Positions 24,502 to 34,800 of a DNA stretch of 64,000 nucleotides are shown here, in pieces (the stretch's first letter is position 1; every line of letters starts with the position of its first letter). The DNA is from a virus, in the IMG/VR virus record IMGVR_UViG_3300045885_000299, positions 1 through 64,000 of that record; one strand, 5' to 3'. The position numbers and the translations under genes were made by a program. Under the pieces are notes generated by a model. The model saw only the letters and a list, made by a program, of their open reading frames with translations, did no database searches and was not told where the DNA came from.

Positions 24502-24896
24502 GCTTGCCTCGCCCAGGTGCCTGAAAGGTTGGTGATGAGGTAGCCGTCGACGCCGTCGCCCACCAGCGTGACGGTGTCGCCGACCACGTCGGTGGAGCCC
24601 GTGTTGATGAGGTCCTTGTCGTCGGCCGGGGTCACGCCGCCGCCGATGATCTGATCGAGCGGCTGCGGACTGATCGACAGGCCGGTCGTGGTGCTGAGCG
24701 TGCGCACCACGAAGGTGAACATCAGCCCGGCCCTGGTCGGCGGCAGGGTGACCACCAGGTCCGCGGCGCCGGTGATGAACACCTTGCCCGAGTCGGCCGC
24801 GGTCAGCGTGCGGTTGGCGGTCAGCGTCGTGGTCGCCGGACGGAAGCTGCCGTCCGGCCGAAAGACGGTGGTGTCGGTCACGCCCGTCGCAGGCAT
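24498..24896 (-). CDS. Putative capsid decoration / head protein (132 aa)
   Basis: Begins MPATGVTDTTVFRPDG and contains LTANRTLTAADSGKVFITGAADLVVTLPP, a beta-strand pattern common in small head-surface or fibre-head proteins. It starts at the capsid gene's stop (TGATG), so the two are co-translated. Decoration or stabilising role inferred. Confidence 0.65.
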   Translation of the reverse strand: MPATGVTDTTVFRPDGSFRPATTTLTANRTLTAADSGKVFITGAADLVVTLPPTRAGLMFTFVVRTLSTTTGLSISPQPLDQIIGGGVTPADDKDLINTGSTDVVGDTVTLVGDGVDGYLITNLSGTWARQA

Positions 24897-26122
24897 CAGT
24901 AGGTCCCTCCTACCTCGAGACGCATGATCCAGCGCTCGGTGGTGCGGCCCCAGCCCGCGATGAGCCACCAGCCATGATTAATAAAACGCTGGAGAATGTC
25001 GAACGGGCCGCTGGTGATCGCCAGGCCGAAGGGCCCGGTCTCGTCGCTGGCCAGCTTGGTCACCGACTGCGGACCGAAGATCGGCACCGGATAGACGTTG
25101 GTCGACCCGTCCGAGCGGACCGCCGACTTGACCACCGTGCCCGCGGCGTGCGCGTAGCGGCAGCCCATCGACTTGGTGGCGGTGTCGGGGCCAGGATCGG
25201 CGAACTGCACCGTGAGCGTGGTGCTGACGATGTTGGTCACCAGGCCCGACTCATTGGTGTCCGACCAGGTGTTGCCCGTCTCCTGGCCGTCCTGGATGGC
25301 GATCCAGTCACCAATGGCGATGTTGGTCGCCGCGGCGACGACGATCTGGTTCTCGCCCGGGGTAATCGGGCTGGCGAGCGTGGTGCTGGCCGCGGCCGCG
25401 AAGGTGCTCGAGGCACCCACGCCCCAAAACGCCTTCCAGTTGGCCATCGTGCAGAACCGCAAACCGCCCCACACGCCAATCTCGTTGTTGAACAACAACT
25501 CTTCGCGCTGGTACGTGCCGAGATTGGTGAGCAGCGAGTCCTGGAGCAGGTCGTAGTGCACATTCGGATGGAGCACCGATGCGTAGAAGCCGTCCTCGAA
25601 GCTCGGCGTCTTGGTCAGCCGAGCCAGGGTGACCGCGCGCTGGATGAGGGCGGAGGTCATCTTGTTGGTTTCGCTGAGCCCGGTCCGCCCGGTGATGCCG
25701 CCCGGGTACATGACGCGCTGGCCTGAGCCGAAGATCGGCCGCAGCACGAAGTCGATCGACTCGGCCTGGTTCTGCCCGCACGCCTCGGCGGCCTGCTGAT
25801 ACACATCTGGATAGGCCACCGTCTTGAGGAACCTGGTCACCTGTACCGCGTTGCCGTACTCGGCCAGGGTGACCACGAACTTGCTGGCCACCATCTGCTG
25901 CGGCGTGACGTCGGACACCTCGGACAGGGTGTTGGGCTGTGGCGGCATCTGCTCGAGGATGGGCACCTCGACCGAGTTGCCGCGCTGACCGTTCTGCACG
26001 GCCTGGCGCAGGTCGGTGAACTGATCGAGACCAGTCATCGACACCGCGGCCATGAGGTAGTCCTGGTCGTAGAGGGGCCGTACCTCTTCCGACAGGACGC
26101 TGGTGGATGTAACGCCGTCCAT
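24896..26122 (-). CDS. Major capsid protein, N4 gp56 family
   Basis: 408 aa. The pattern matches the N4 gp56-type HK97-fold capsid family: an N-terminal LYDQDYLMAAVSMTGLDQF segment, KFVVTLAEYGNAVQVTRFLKTV (about 82-103), VLHPNVHYDLLQDS, and GEIG-like NNEIGVWGGLRF (about 215-226). The insertion at about 235-310 is strand-rich and Ala/Thr-rich. It lies between the scaffold-like gene and the decoration gene. AAAGGTGAG precedes the ATG. No late element is present directly upstream, so it is probably transcribed with the scaffold. Confidence 0.85.
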   Translation of the reverse strand: MDGVTSTSVLSEEVRPLYDQDYLMAAVSMTGLDQFTDLRQAVQNGQRGNSVEVPILEQMPPQPNTLSEVSDVTPQQMVASKFVVTLAEYGNAVQVTRFLKTVAYPDVYQQAAEACGQNQAESIDFVLRPIFGSGQRVMYPGGITGRTGLSETNKMTSALIQRAVTLARLTKTPSFEDGFYASVLHPNVHYDLLQDSLLTNLGTYQREELLFNNEIGVWGGLRFCTMANWKAFWGVGASSTFAAAASTTLASPITPGENQIVVAAATNIAIGDWIAIQDGQETGNTWSDTNESGLVTNIVSTTLTVQFADPGPDTATKSMGCRYAHAAGTVVKSAVRSDGSTNVYPVPIFGPQSVTKLASDETGPFGLAITSGPFDILQRFINHGWWLIAGWGRTTERWIMRLEVGGTY

Positions 26123-26183
26123 TCAGGCTCTCACCTTTCGTATAGGTCCTGGAGGCCGGCCATAGACGGCATTCGGTCTCCGG

Positions 26184-26984
26184 CTAGCGCGGGTTCTGAC
26201 CCGAGCTGATGCGCGCGAAGTTTTCGGGGGTGGGCTGGTAGCCGGTCTCGCCCGTGCTGACGGTGGGCGCGCGGCCGTTCTGACGCATGGATTCGATCTG
26301 CTGGCGCAACCGTGCTGGCGGATTGCGTTTGGAGCTGTAGCCCCACGCCAGACGCGCGACGTCCTGCGACGTCACCGGCTGGTTGAATGGCGCGGCGCGG
26401 CCGCCGTCGCGGTGCGGAATGACCATGCCCTGGCGGCGTGCCGCTTCGGCCACCAGCTCGTCGTGGTCGACGCCCTGCTGCGGCTGCGCCGCGGCGCCCC
26501 TGGCGGCGACGATGCGCTGCGCGGACGCGACCAGCTCTTGCGGGGTGTCGAAGATCAGCCCTGGTTCGGAGCCCGAGAGCCCGAAGCCGCGCAGGATGGA
26601 CTCCTGGCCGATGCGCCGCTGCACGTCATTGACGTCGACCGGCGGTGGTTGGGGTGCCGCCACCATCGCGGCCGCGGCCGCGCGGCGGTTGGCGACGTGC
26701 TCGGCCACCTCCATCGCGGCGTCGGTGGCGCTGATCTCGCCCGAGTCGAGCCGCGCGCGTACCCGCTCGCGGAAGGCCACGTCGGCCGCCTCGGCATCGC
26801 GTTGCTGCTGCTCGGTCAGCATGGCGCCCATCTGTTGCAGCTGGCTGCCCATCGCGTTGAGGCGCGCGTTCATGCTCTGCATGGCGCGATAGGCGGCGAC
26901 GTCTGGACCGCGTGAAGTGCCCGGCGCGGCGACAGGTGCCTGTGCAGTGCTGTTGGCCACGGCGGGAGTCGTCGGTTCCATCAT
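26184..26984 (-). CDS. Scaffold-like protein (266 aa)
   Basis: Pro/Ala-rich N-terminus, then a Gln/Met-rich helical coiled-coil stretch (about 30-110: LNAMGSQLQQMGAMLTEQQQ), a VDVNDVQRRIG linker and a basic C-terminus. Position immediately before the capsid gene and composition fit a scaffolding protein. There is no protease motif. The first two codons are both ATG, so the start may be 26984 or 26981. Confidence 0.75.
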   Translation of the reverse strand: MMEPTTPAVANSTAQAPVAAPGTSRGPDVAAYRAMQSMNARLNAMGSQLQQMGAMLTEQQQRDAEAADVAFRERVRARLDSGEISATDAAMEVAEHVANRRAAAAAMVAAPQPPPVDVNDVQRRIGQESILRGFGLSGSEPGLIFDTPQELVASAQRIVAARGAAAQPQQGVDHDELVAEAARRQGMVIPHRDGGRAAPFNQPVTSQDVARLAWGYSSKRNPPARLRQQIESMRQNGRAPTVSTGETGYQPTPENFARISSGQNPR

Positions 26985-26993
26985 GGCTCGGGC

Positions 26994-27143
26994 CTAGCGC
27001 GGCAGGTTGTGGTTCGGCGCGCCCGTGTACGGCTTGCCGCCCTTGGACGCACGCGCGTGCTGTTCGACGGGGCCCTTGGGCAGCGAGGCCAGCTGGAGCT
27101 TGTTGTTGCCCGTCTGCGAACTGACCTTTTTCTCGGTAGCCAC
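26994..27143 (-). CDS. Basic 49-aa protein
   Basis: Lys/Gln/Asn-rich with ASKGGKPYTGAPNHNL at the C-terminus. The GTG at 27143 has AAAGGAG at nine bases. An upstream reading to 27191 exists but lacks a ribosome site. Function unknown; possibly a small virion protein. Confidence 0.6.
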   Translation of the reverse strand: MATEKKVSSQTGNNKLQLASLPKGPVEQHARASKGGKPYTGAPNHNLPR

Positions 27144-27218
27144 TCGGCAGGTCTCCTTTGTCTCGTGTGCGATGAGAAGCTGGAGACCCACCGGGGTCGC
27201 GGTCCAAGCGAGGCTGGT

Positions 27219-27440
27219 CTAGACGCTAGGCGTCCTTCTGCTAGGGCCCAAGCGCTCTGCCTGCACGAGCTCGCCCTCGTCGCCAGAGAAGCGCACCGCG
27301 ACCTCCTGGCGGATGTGGCAGTCCATGCAGCGCGGGAAGTTCAGGTGCACGACGACACTCCCGCTGCGTACCTCGTCGCGCATCTCGACCAGCACGCGGT
27401 GGCGCCCGCACCTGTCGCAGGCAACCGACACGCCAGCCAA
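27219..27440 (-). CDS. Small zinc-binding protein (73 aa)
   Basis: CDRCGRHRVLVEM near residue 8 and CMDCH near 38 make a four-Cys ribbon with strand-rich sequence between. The start may be TTG 27440, directly after the neighbour's stop, or GTG 27431. The late element copy F lies inside its 3' end. Unknown function. Confidence 0.6.
   Translation of the reverse strand: MAGVSVACDRCGRHRVLVEMRDEVRSGSVVVHLNFPRCMDCHIRQEVAVRFSGDEGELVQAERLGPSRRTPSV
27235..27262 (-). promoter_or_regulatory. Late intergenic element, copy F
   Basis: Minus strand GGCAG, AGCGC, TTGG, GCC, CTAGC then a divergent end. It overlaps the end of the 73-aa gene and is about 90 nt before the GTG at 27143. A short palindromic CTAGACGCTAGGCG lies just after it. 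Confidence 0.5.
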
Positions 27441-27441
27441 T

Positions 27442-27618
27442 CTAGCGTCGTCCCATGCCCTGGCCGGTGCGGTAGGCCTGACGGCGTGCTTTCGAGCGCT
27501 TGGTGGGCTGGGCGTCGGTGGGCGTCAGTGGACGTGGGCGGCGCGTGTTGATCGACTGGCCGAGCGCCTTGCTCTCGCGCGCGGTCTTGCCCTGCGAGCT
27601 GGGCGTGGGAGGCTGCAT
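27442..27618 (-). CDS. Basic Arg/Thr-rich protein (58 aa)
   Basis: Starts MQPPTPSSQGKTARESKAL and ends in a very basic stretch. ATG 27618 is 21 nt after late element copy I. It could be a DNA-binding virion protein; no family recognised. Confidence 0.55.
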   Translation of the reverse strand: MQPPTPSSQGKTARESKALGQSINTRRPRPLTPTDAQPTKRSKARRQAYRTGQGMGRR

Positions 27619-27638
27619 GTTCGGGAGCGTGCAGATCG

Positions 27639-27700
27639 AAGCGCCAGAGGCAAACCCGACTGCCCCTGAGCGCTCCAAAATCGACGGTTCTGCAGATTTT
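27639..27700 (-). promoter_or_regulatory. Late element copy I with adjoining hairpin
   Basis: Minus strand GGCAG, TCGGG, TTTG, CCT, CTGGCGCTT at 27639-27666. Just upstream of it (27677-27700) AAAATC and GATTTT form a 6-bp stem. The same arrangement of hairpin then element occurs at 50638-50694. Confidence 0.6.
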
Positions 27701-27747
27701 CGGGCAGCCCGGTTGTCGACCAGCGGTTCGATCGAGAGCGTGTCGGG

Positions 27748-28560
27748 ATGCCGACGCCAATCCCGGTGCTCGACCTGGCCGTGGCCGACTACCAGCCCGC
27801 TGGCGTGTTCGGCATGTTCTCTGGCGGCCACGATTCGCTGTGCTCGACCCACATCGCGGCCCAACACCCCAGCTTCTCAGGCGTGTTGCACGTGAACACC
27901 GGCATCGGCATCGAAGAGACGCGCGAGTACGTGCGCCAGACGTGCGATCGCTTCGGGTGGCGACTGTATGAAGTGCGCGCGCCCGAAGGGCTGTATGAGC
28001 GGCGCTGCTTGCAATACGGCATGCCTGGCGGCCCGGTCGAGCACGGGATCATGTACCAGTTGCTCAAGGATGAGCAGGTGCGCATTCACGTGCGCACCCA
28101 CAAGGGTCGCCGCGGCGGCAAGGTCGGCCTGGTGACGGGTATCCGCGCGGGCGAGTCCAACCGCCGCATGCGCGTCTACCCGACGCCGATCCGGCGCGAG
28201 TTTGCACAGCTGTGGATCAACCCGATTCTCGACTGGTCCGCACGCGACGTGAACGACTACATCGCCGAGCACGATCTGCCGCGCAATCCGGTGGTCGACA
28301 AGCTGCACCGCTCAGGCGAGTGCCTGTGCGGCGCCCTGGCGCGGCCGGAAGAGCTGGACGAGATCGGCTTCTGGTATCCCGACGTCGCGCGCCGCATCCG
28401 CGACCTGGAGCGGACGTGCTACGAACGCGGGCTGCCCCATCGCTGGGGCGCCGACCAGGCGCAGAAGATCAACCCGAATCAGCCGTGGCTGCCGCTGTGT
28501 CAGGACTGCCCGACGCGCTGGGAGAGCAGCGAGCCGGCCAGCTCGCGGTATTTGGCGTAG
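27748..28560 (+). CDS. PP-loop ATPase, PAPS reductase-like
   Basis: 270 aa on the plus strand between minus-strand late genes. FSGGHDSLCSTH (about 27-38) is the PP-loop in the His variant often seen in phage homologues. ECLCG (about 191-195) is a C-terminal Cys cluster. Family members activate a substrate with ATP and include PAPS reductase and DndC, so sulfur transfer to DNA or tRNA is possible; the target cannot be told here. Its 3' end overlaps the start of a small minus gene by 61 bp. Confidence 0.8.
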   Translation: MPTPIPVLDLAVADYQPAGVFGMFSGGHDSLCSTHIAAQHPSFSGVLHVNTGIGIEETREYVRQTCDRFGWRLYEVRAPEGLYERRCLQYGMPGGPVEHGIMYQLLKDEQVRIHVRTHKGRRGGKVGLVTGIRAGESNRRMRVYPTPIRREFAQLWINPILDWSARDVNDYIAEHDLPRNPVVDKLHRSGECLCGALARPEELDEIGFWYPDVARRIRDLERTCYERGLPHRWGADQAQKINPNQPWLPLCQDCPTRWESSEPASSRYLA

Positions 28561-28661
28561 GCCTGCTCGAGGTGCGCGCTCTTGCGCTCCAGGTCGCGCG
28601 GCGACGGCGCCTGACAGTGCTGGATCGCCGTCAAGTACACCGCGTCCTCGTAGTCGGACAT
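28500..28661 (-). CDS. Small helical protein (53 aa)
   Basis: Helical, charged protein beginning MSDYEDAVYLTAIQHC with an Arg/Lys helix later. It overlaps the plus-strand PP-loop gene antisense by 61 bp. No strong ribosome site is seen for ATG 28661, so the start is tentative. Function unknown. Confidence 0.5.
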   Translation of the reverse strand: MSDYEDAVYLTAIQHCQAPSPRDLERKSAHLEQAYAKYRELAGSLLSQRVGQS

Positions 28662-28729
28662 GGCCCGCGAGAGATGTTCGCGCGCGACGTCTAACCGCAG
28701 GCGCGTGCCCGGTGGCGAGAAGCCGCTTA

Positions 28730-28855
28730 CTACAGGCCGCGCCACAGGTGCTTCGTCCACCACGAATGGCAGCCGGTGAACGAATACCCGTACAGCAGCG
28801 GCGCGAACCGTCCGTAGCGCCGCCCGCGCCGAAGCCGCCGCCCCCACCACTTCAT
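28730..28855 (-). CDS. Basic/aromatic 41-aa microprotein after giant gene
   Basis: Begins MKWWGRRLRRGRRYGRFAP and ends with an aromatic-rich segment. ATG overlaps the stop of the giant polyvalent gene (ATGA), so it is translationally coupled. Possibly membrane-active, but this is inference from composition. Confidence 0.5.
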   Translation of the reverse strand: MKWWGRRLRRGRRYGRFAPLLYGYSFTGCHSWWTKHLWRGL

Positions 28856-31800
28856 GCCGCTGACGCCAGGTCGTCGGTGCCGTACACGCTCAGGTAGTCG
28901 GTCTCCTTCACGAAGCGCTTGAAGGCCGGGTTGACCAGCCGCTTGAGCTGGCGCGCCAGGGCGAGCGTCTGCAGCCGCCGCGGATCGAGCCGCGGCAACG
29001 TGTTCCAGGTCTTGAGCCAGGCGTCCCACTGCGCCCATTGCGCGGGCGTGCCGACCGCCTGGCCGCGCCGATCGGCGTAGCGCGGAATCTGCTGCAGTTG
29101 CTCCCATTGCTCGTCGCTGAGTGATTTGCCGACGCCGTACCAGCGCTGATAGTCGGGGCTCGACAGCTGCGCCTGGAGGACCTGCTGATTCTGCATGATC
29201 TCGAGCGTCTGGCCCTCGCGCGCGTACCGCTTCTTGAGGGCGCTTGCGTTCGGCAGCGCGCGCCACTTGGCCAGCCAGGCGTCCCACTGCTCCCACTGCT
29301 GCGGCGTGCCGTAGGCCTGGCCGTTCCAGATGTAGCGCGGCATCTGATCGGTCTGCTGCTTGACCTGGCCGGCGCGCACGATCGACTGCTGGTGCGGCCC
29401 ATCCAGGTTGGCGAAGGCGTCCGGCGAGAGCACGCGCGAAATGTCGCCGCGCTCGGCCGCCGCGGTCGTCGTCTGTGCGCGCACCGCCTGGCGGTAGGCG
29501 GGATTGACCAGGTCCTCGTCGCTGTAGGTCGACGCGAGCTCGGCTTGCCGTTCGGTGGGCGGCACCGCGTGCGCCGGGTCCTTGCTGAACGCGGAGGTGA
29601 CGCGCAGCGATTCGTCTATTTCGGCCTGCAGCGTCGGGCTGGTGACGTTGCGGTACTTGGCCGGCAGCGTGCTCGGCTCGGGCGGCGCTTCCAGCCCGAG
29701 CGCCTGGAGCGCGGACTCGCGGGCCAGGCTCTTGGCGTTTTCGACCATCAGCTTCTTCCGATTGTCGGGCGAGTCCTGATAGCCGGGCGAGGCGAACAGG
29801 GTTTTCAGCGCCAGGCGCGTCTTGGTGCCCTGGTCGATCTGCAGCGCGCGCTGCTCGGTGTCGGTCAGCACGCGCTCGCCGAGCTTCCTGTCGGGTTTTG
29901 TCACCAGCGGTGCGCCAATGCGCAGCAGCTCGGCCGTCTCGGGATCGGCCTGGTACGCGCTCGGCCGAATCGGCGTCCAGCTCCAGACGCCCGGCCCGGC
30001 GTGCGGCCGCGCCTCGCCGTAGGCGGTCAGCTTGGCCGGCACCATCTGCGACAGGCCTGGAATGCCCATCAGGATCGCGTCGAGCGGGCTCTTGGGGTCC
30101 TTCATCATCGGGTCCATCGCCCGCGCGAACATATTGAGAAAACCGCGGTACGGGACCATGCTCGAGAGCTGGTTGTCGACAAACGCATCCCAATACTGCT
30201 CGGGGTCCTGGATCGCCTGGATGGCGTCGCGGATGGCGACCAGCCCGGACTGCTGCAGGAACACGCCGCCGAAGTTGGACACGAAGTAGAAGAGCGAGGC
30301 GGTGTTCTTATCCAGCGTGCCCGGCTCGACCTTGTCGCTCTGTGATTCGACCAGCGTGGCCGCCAGCGCGATCGGCAGCGTCCAGTGGCCCATCAGGTTC
30401 TGATACGGCACGTAGGTGTCGCCGATCTTGAACGACCACGGCGTCCAGCCCTGCTCGCGCAGCGCCCGCCGCTTCTGATCGTTGCTCGGCCCGGCCCCGG
30501 TGATGAAGCCCTGCGCGGTCAGTGCGGCAATGCCCATCATGGCCAGCGTGCCGACGATCGCCCGCCCGCGGTCCTCGGCCGCGAGCGCCATGTTGCCCTG
30601 GCGCCGCCGCCGTTCTGCCCGCGCGAAGCCATACGGGGTGAGGCCGGCGCCGACGCGCAGCAGGTTGAGCGTGGTGCGCAGGAACGGCAGCAGCCACGCC
30701 ACGCCCGGGTTGGCGCGCATCGAATTGAGCCCGCCCAGCCAGCCCTCGAGCCGCTCCTGGAAGATGCGCCGCTCGGCTCCACGCGCCGATCGCTCGAGCA
30801 AATCGGGGTAATCGAGAATGTTGTCGCGCACTTCGCCGAAGCTACGGCCGGTGCGACGGGCGGTGCCCTCGATCTCGGACGCCATCGACATGCTGTGGGC
30901 CAGCGAATAGAAGAAGTCGTCGACTGTGGCCATCGTGCGGAACACCAGGTTCAGCGGACGGAACGGCGCCCAGGTGATGAGCCCGCTGTACTGCGTCTGC
31001 AGGTCGCGCATCTGGCGCGTGCTGATGCCGGTGGCCCACGTCACCTTGGCGTCCTGGAGCGCCTTCGACCAGCCGCTTGTCAGGCCTGAGATTTCGGCCG
31101 CCATCTGCGAGTAGTACGCCTCGCGCGGTCGGCGCCGGCCGCGGATGGTCAGAATGTCCTCGCCGAGTGCCGCCGCACCGCGCTCGATCGGTGCCGCGAA
31201 CGCCATCATCAGGTTGCCGAAGGTGTTGACCAGCTGGGTACTGCTGCCCGACAGCAGGCTGGCCACGCGGATCGCGCTGACCTGGTTCCACACGCTCGGC
31301 GTGACCATCATGCGCGCCAGCGTGGCCGCCGAGCGCGGGTCGGTCCAGTCGATCACCTTGAGCAGCGCCGCGCGGCGCTCTTCGGTCAGCGCCTTCCAGT
31401 CGGGCCCTGTGAAGATGCGCATCAGCTGCGCCTCGCTGACCCGCCGCTGATAGGCCTCGGCTTTGCGCTTCGCGTACCCGCCCAGCTCCGAGAGGTTGTC
31501 CAGGAGCCCCTTGGCGTCCTTGAGAAAGGCCGGGCTGCGCTCCTGGGCCTTGATGATGCGGTCGATGCGCTTGAGTGCATCGCGCACCATCTCGCGCAGC
31601 TCGGTGTCTTTCGGCTCGGGCGCGCCCTTGCCGAGCATCTCGCGTTCGAGCTCGCGTTCCAGCTTGCGCTCTTCGGCACGCCGCGCCTTATCGGTGTCCG
31701 AGACGGCTGGCCGTTCGGCCTTTTTGCGGGCGCGGTCCTGGATCTTGCCGCGTAGCTCGGTCAGGACCTGGTCGTGCAGCTGCTGGAGGGTGTCCAGCCG

Positions 31801-34800
31801 TGGGTCGGCCGTGGCCCGCGCGAGCGCGATCTGCTGACGCAGGTCGATCAACTGCCGCGCGAGGTTCTGATCGACGCCATTCAGCGTGCGCGCATTGAGC
31901 GGATCGCGGTACAGCCGCGTGAGCGCGTCGGCGTCGGTCTTGGACTTCTCGATCGCCTGGCGCAGGCGGCTGGTGAGGCCGGCGGCCATGCGCCGCAGGT
32001 CCTTGTCCTCGGGCGTGCGCTGGACCTGGTTCTCGATCTGCGCGCGCACCTTCAGCTCCAGGGCGGCCAGCTCGCGGTCGCGGTCCTCGCGTAAGCGGGC
32101 TTCACGGCGCACATCACCGTTGGCCAGGGCTTTCAGGCGCTCCTGCTCGAGCTGCACCACGTTCAGCGCGCGCTCGCGGTCGAGCGTCGAGAGCATGCCC
32201 TTCTGGATCGCGGCCGACGTCTGGATCAGCCACTTGGGTTGTCCGCGCACGCCTTGCGGCCCGATGCGTCCGGCCGCGTCGATGCCGAGCTCGCCGCCGA
32301 TCAGGGTGAGCAGGTCCAGGCGCTTCTGCTCGGGCATGCCGCGGATCATGCCCTCCATCTCGTCCGGGCTGATGGACTGGTGGATGCCCTCTGCAATCAT
32401 GCGCCTGGCTTGCGCCTTGGCCTTCGCGCGCAGCCGTTCGCGGACCGACTCGTGGAACGTCTCGGCCGTCAGGTCCTCGTCAAACGGGATCTCCCGATTG
32501 AGCTGCTTGTACAGGTCGTCGTAGACCCGCTCGGCGAGCTGCGAGAGCACCTCGACGCGCTCAGAGGCAATCTCGTCGGCGCGCGCATGGTTCCCGGCCC
32601 GGCGCTCTTCCATGATCGCCTCGTTCAGGTCCAGGAACTGGTCCCACAACGAGGCCTCGACCTCGCGCGCGGTGCGTTCGGCGTCCGGATCGGTCTCCAG
32701 CTGCGGCTCGCGGCGCTCGGTCTTGACCAGCGGCGTCTTGCCGTTGACCGATGGGCCACGGCCGTCGAGCATCTCGTCCACGACGCCGGTGTCGGGCGTG
32801 TAGCCGCCCTTGCCGTCCGCGATCCCTTCGAGGTGCTTGCGCAGACGTTCGAGCTCGGCGCGCTCGGTGTCGCTCAGCGGCGCGCCCTCCTTGCCGTTGG
32901 TCAGGCTGCCGAGCTTGGCGCGCGTCTGGCCGTCGTAGTCGGCGCGCGCGCGCCAGTAGTCGGCGGCCGCGATCAGGTGCTGCAGCTGCATGTGAATCTG
33001 CAGGCTGTTGAGCGCGCGCGCGTGCTCGGTGGAGGCGCGCGTCATGCCCAGCCACAGGTGCTCGTAGATCGCCGACAGGTCCTCGAGGCGGGCCGACAGC
33101 GCCGCCTGGTCGCCCAGCCCGGCGTCCAGGTCGCTGCGCGTCTGGCCGATCTCGCGGATGGTTTGCAGCACGCCGGCGCGCAGCGCGGTCAGGTCGCTGG
33201 CCATGCGGCCGGCGTCCATGCTTCTCCACGCGCGGGCCAGCGTTTCAGTATCGAGACCCGTCAGCTTGGCCGCCTCGTCAATCCAGTCCTGGTGGCTCAT
33301 CACCTCCTTGACCTGGCCGTAGTCGACCCAGCCCTTGTCGATCATCTCGAGCACGGCGTTGGGCATGGCCGAGTGCCAGTAGCCCGAGCGGACGCGGTGG
33401 AGCGGGCCGTTTTCGGCGCCGCCGGTGGGTGGTGGCGGTGGCGGGGTTGGCGGAGCCGGCGGCGTGGGCGGTGGCGGCTCGCCTGCACCGGGGCCTTGTG
33501 GCGGACCTGCGGGAGGGACAGCGGCGCCGCCCGCATTTGTCGGCGCCGCTGTCGGCGGCAGTTGGGGAGTTGGAGGCACTCCTGCCGCCGGCTCGACCGT
33601 AGGCGCTTCGACGGGTGGTGTCTCCAGTTCTGCCTCGAGCGTCTTGGCCTGCTCGGTCGCCGGCTCGGCCACCTCGTCGCCATCGGGCCGCGGCTTCTGC
33701 GATGGCGACGGCTTGCTGCTCTCCCCGCCGCGGTACTGGTTGGTGACGAAGCTCGGCAGCACGTAGGTGGTGGAGCCGTCGACGCCGGTGGCGATCTGCG
33801 GCGTGGGCGTCTTGGCCGGCTTGGGCGCTGGTTCGGGCTCGGCGGCCTGAGTTACGACGAAGGCGTCGTAGCCCTCTTCCCAGGCCTTCCGCTCGGCTGC
33901 CTTCGATGGACCCTTGTAGTACGGCGGCACGTCGCGCGGCTTGCCTTCGCGCGCATCGTTCTCGCCGCGCAGGTACGGGATCGAGGCCTCCTGCGACGGC
34001 TTCCGCGTCGGCTTCGGCTGGTCGCCGGGCGTGGGCGGCACGTTGACGTCGGGCTGCTTCTCGGCCTTCTCCGCGGCGTCAAACTGCTTGAGCAGGTCCG
34101 GGTGGTCGGCCAGGATGCGCTGGCTCTCGGGCAGGTCGCGGTCCATGTCGCCGCGCGTGATCGCGTCGATGATCGCCTGGCGATGCGACTCCCTGTGGTT
34201 GGGGCGCATGATCGTGTCCACACGCCGGCGCACCCAGGTCTTTTCGACCTCCCACTCTTTGAGCGTCTGCTGCCAGGCGGGCCGAGGGTCCACGACCGGC
34301 TTGTCGAACACCAGCCGTACCGTGCGCGCGTCATCGAACGTCTCGCGGATGACCTCGTAGCCCTGTTCGGCCAGGAGCTGCTTGTAGCGCTCGACGCGCG
34401 CCAGGTCCTCGGGCCGCGCGTCCTTGCCGCGGAAGATGCCTTTCAGCTTGAGGACGCCCTGCTGCGCGTCCCAGGCGACGTCGATCTGCGCGAGTGCGAC
34501 CGTGCGTTCGGCGTCCTCGAGCGGTGGCGGGGTGTCGGTGACGCTGCTCGGCGTTTCGGGGTTTTCGTCCAGCCAGGCCTTGGCGCCGCCATACTCGCCG
34601 CGCAGCTGCTCGTCCGACCACTCCGCAACCCCGACGATCGTCGGGTCGTCACGGGTCGACTCAAACGCGCGAACGTAGAAGTCCTGAATGGTACGGACGG
34701 CGTTGTCGCGGCCTTCCTGCGTCAGCGGCTCGATGACCGGCTCGGGTTCCGGCGCGGGCGTCGTCGGTTCGCCCGGTGTCACGTCGGTCGGTGTTTCGCC

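Noticed and set aside
28730-30193. 487-codon frame overlapping the giant gene's end
   Set aside because: Only its last 41 codons, after the ATGA overlap with the giant stop, read as a protein; the rest is an out-of-frame shadow.
33342-33683. Second nested gene in the Pro-rich linker of the giant gene
   Set aside because: The alternate frame gives an Arg/Pro/His-rich product. High third-position G/C there follows automatically from the Pro and Gly codons.
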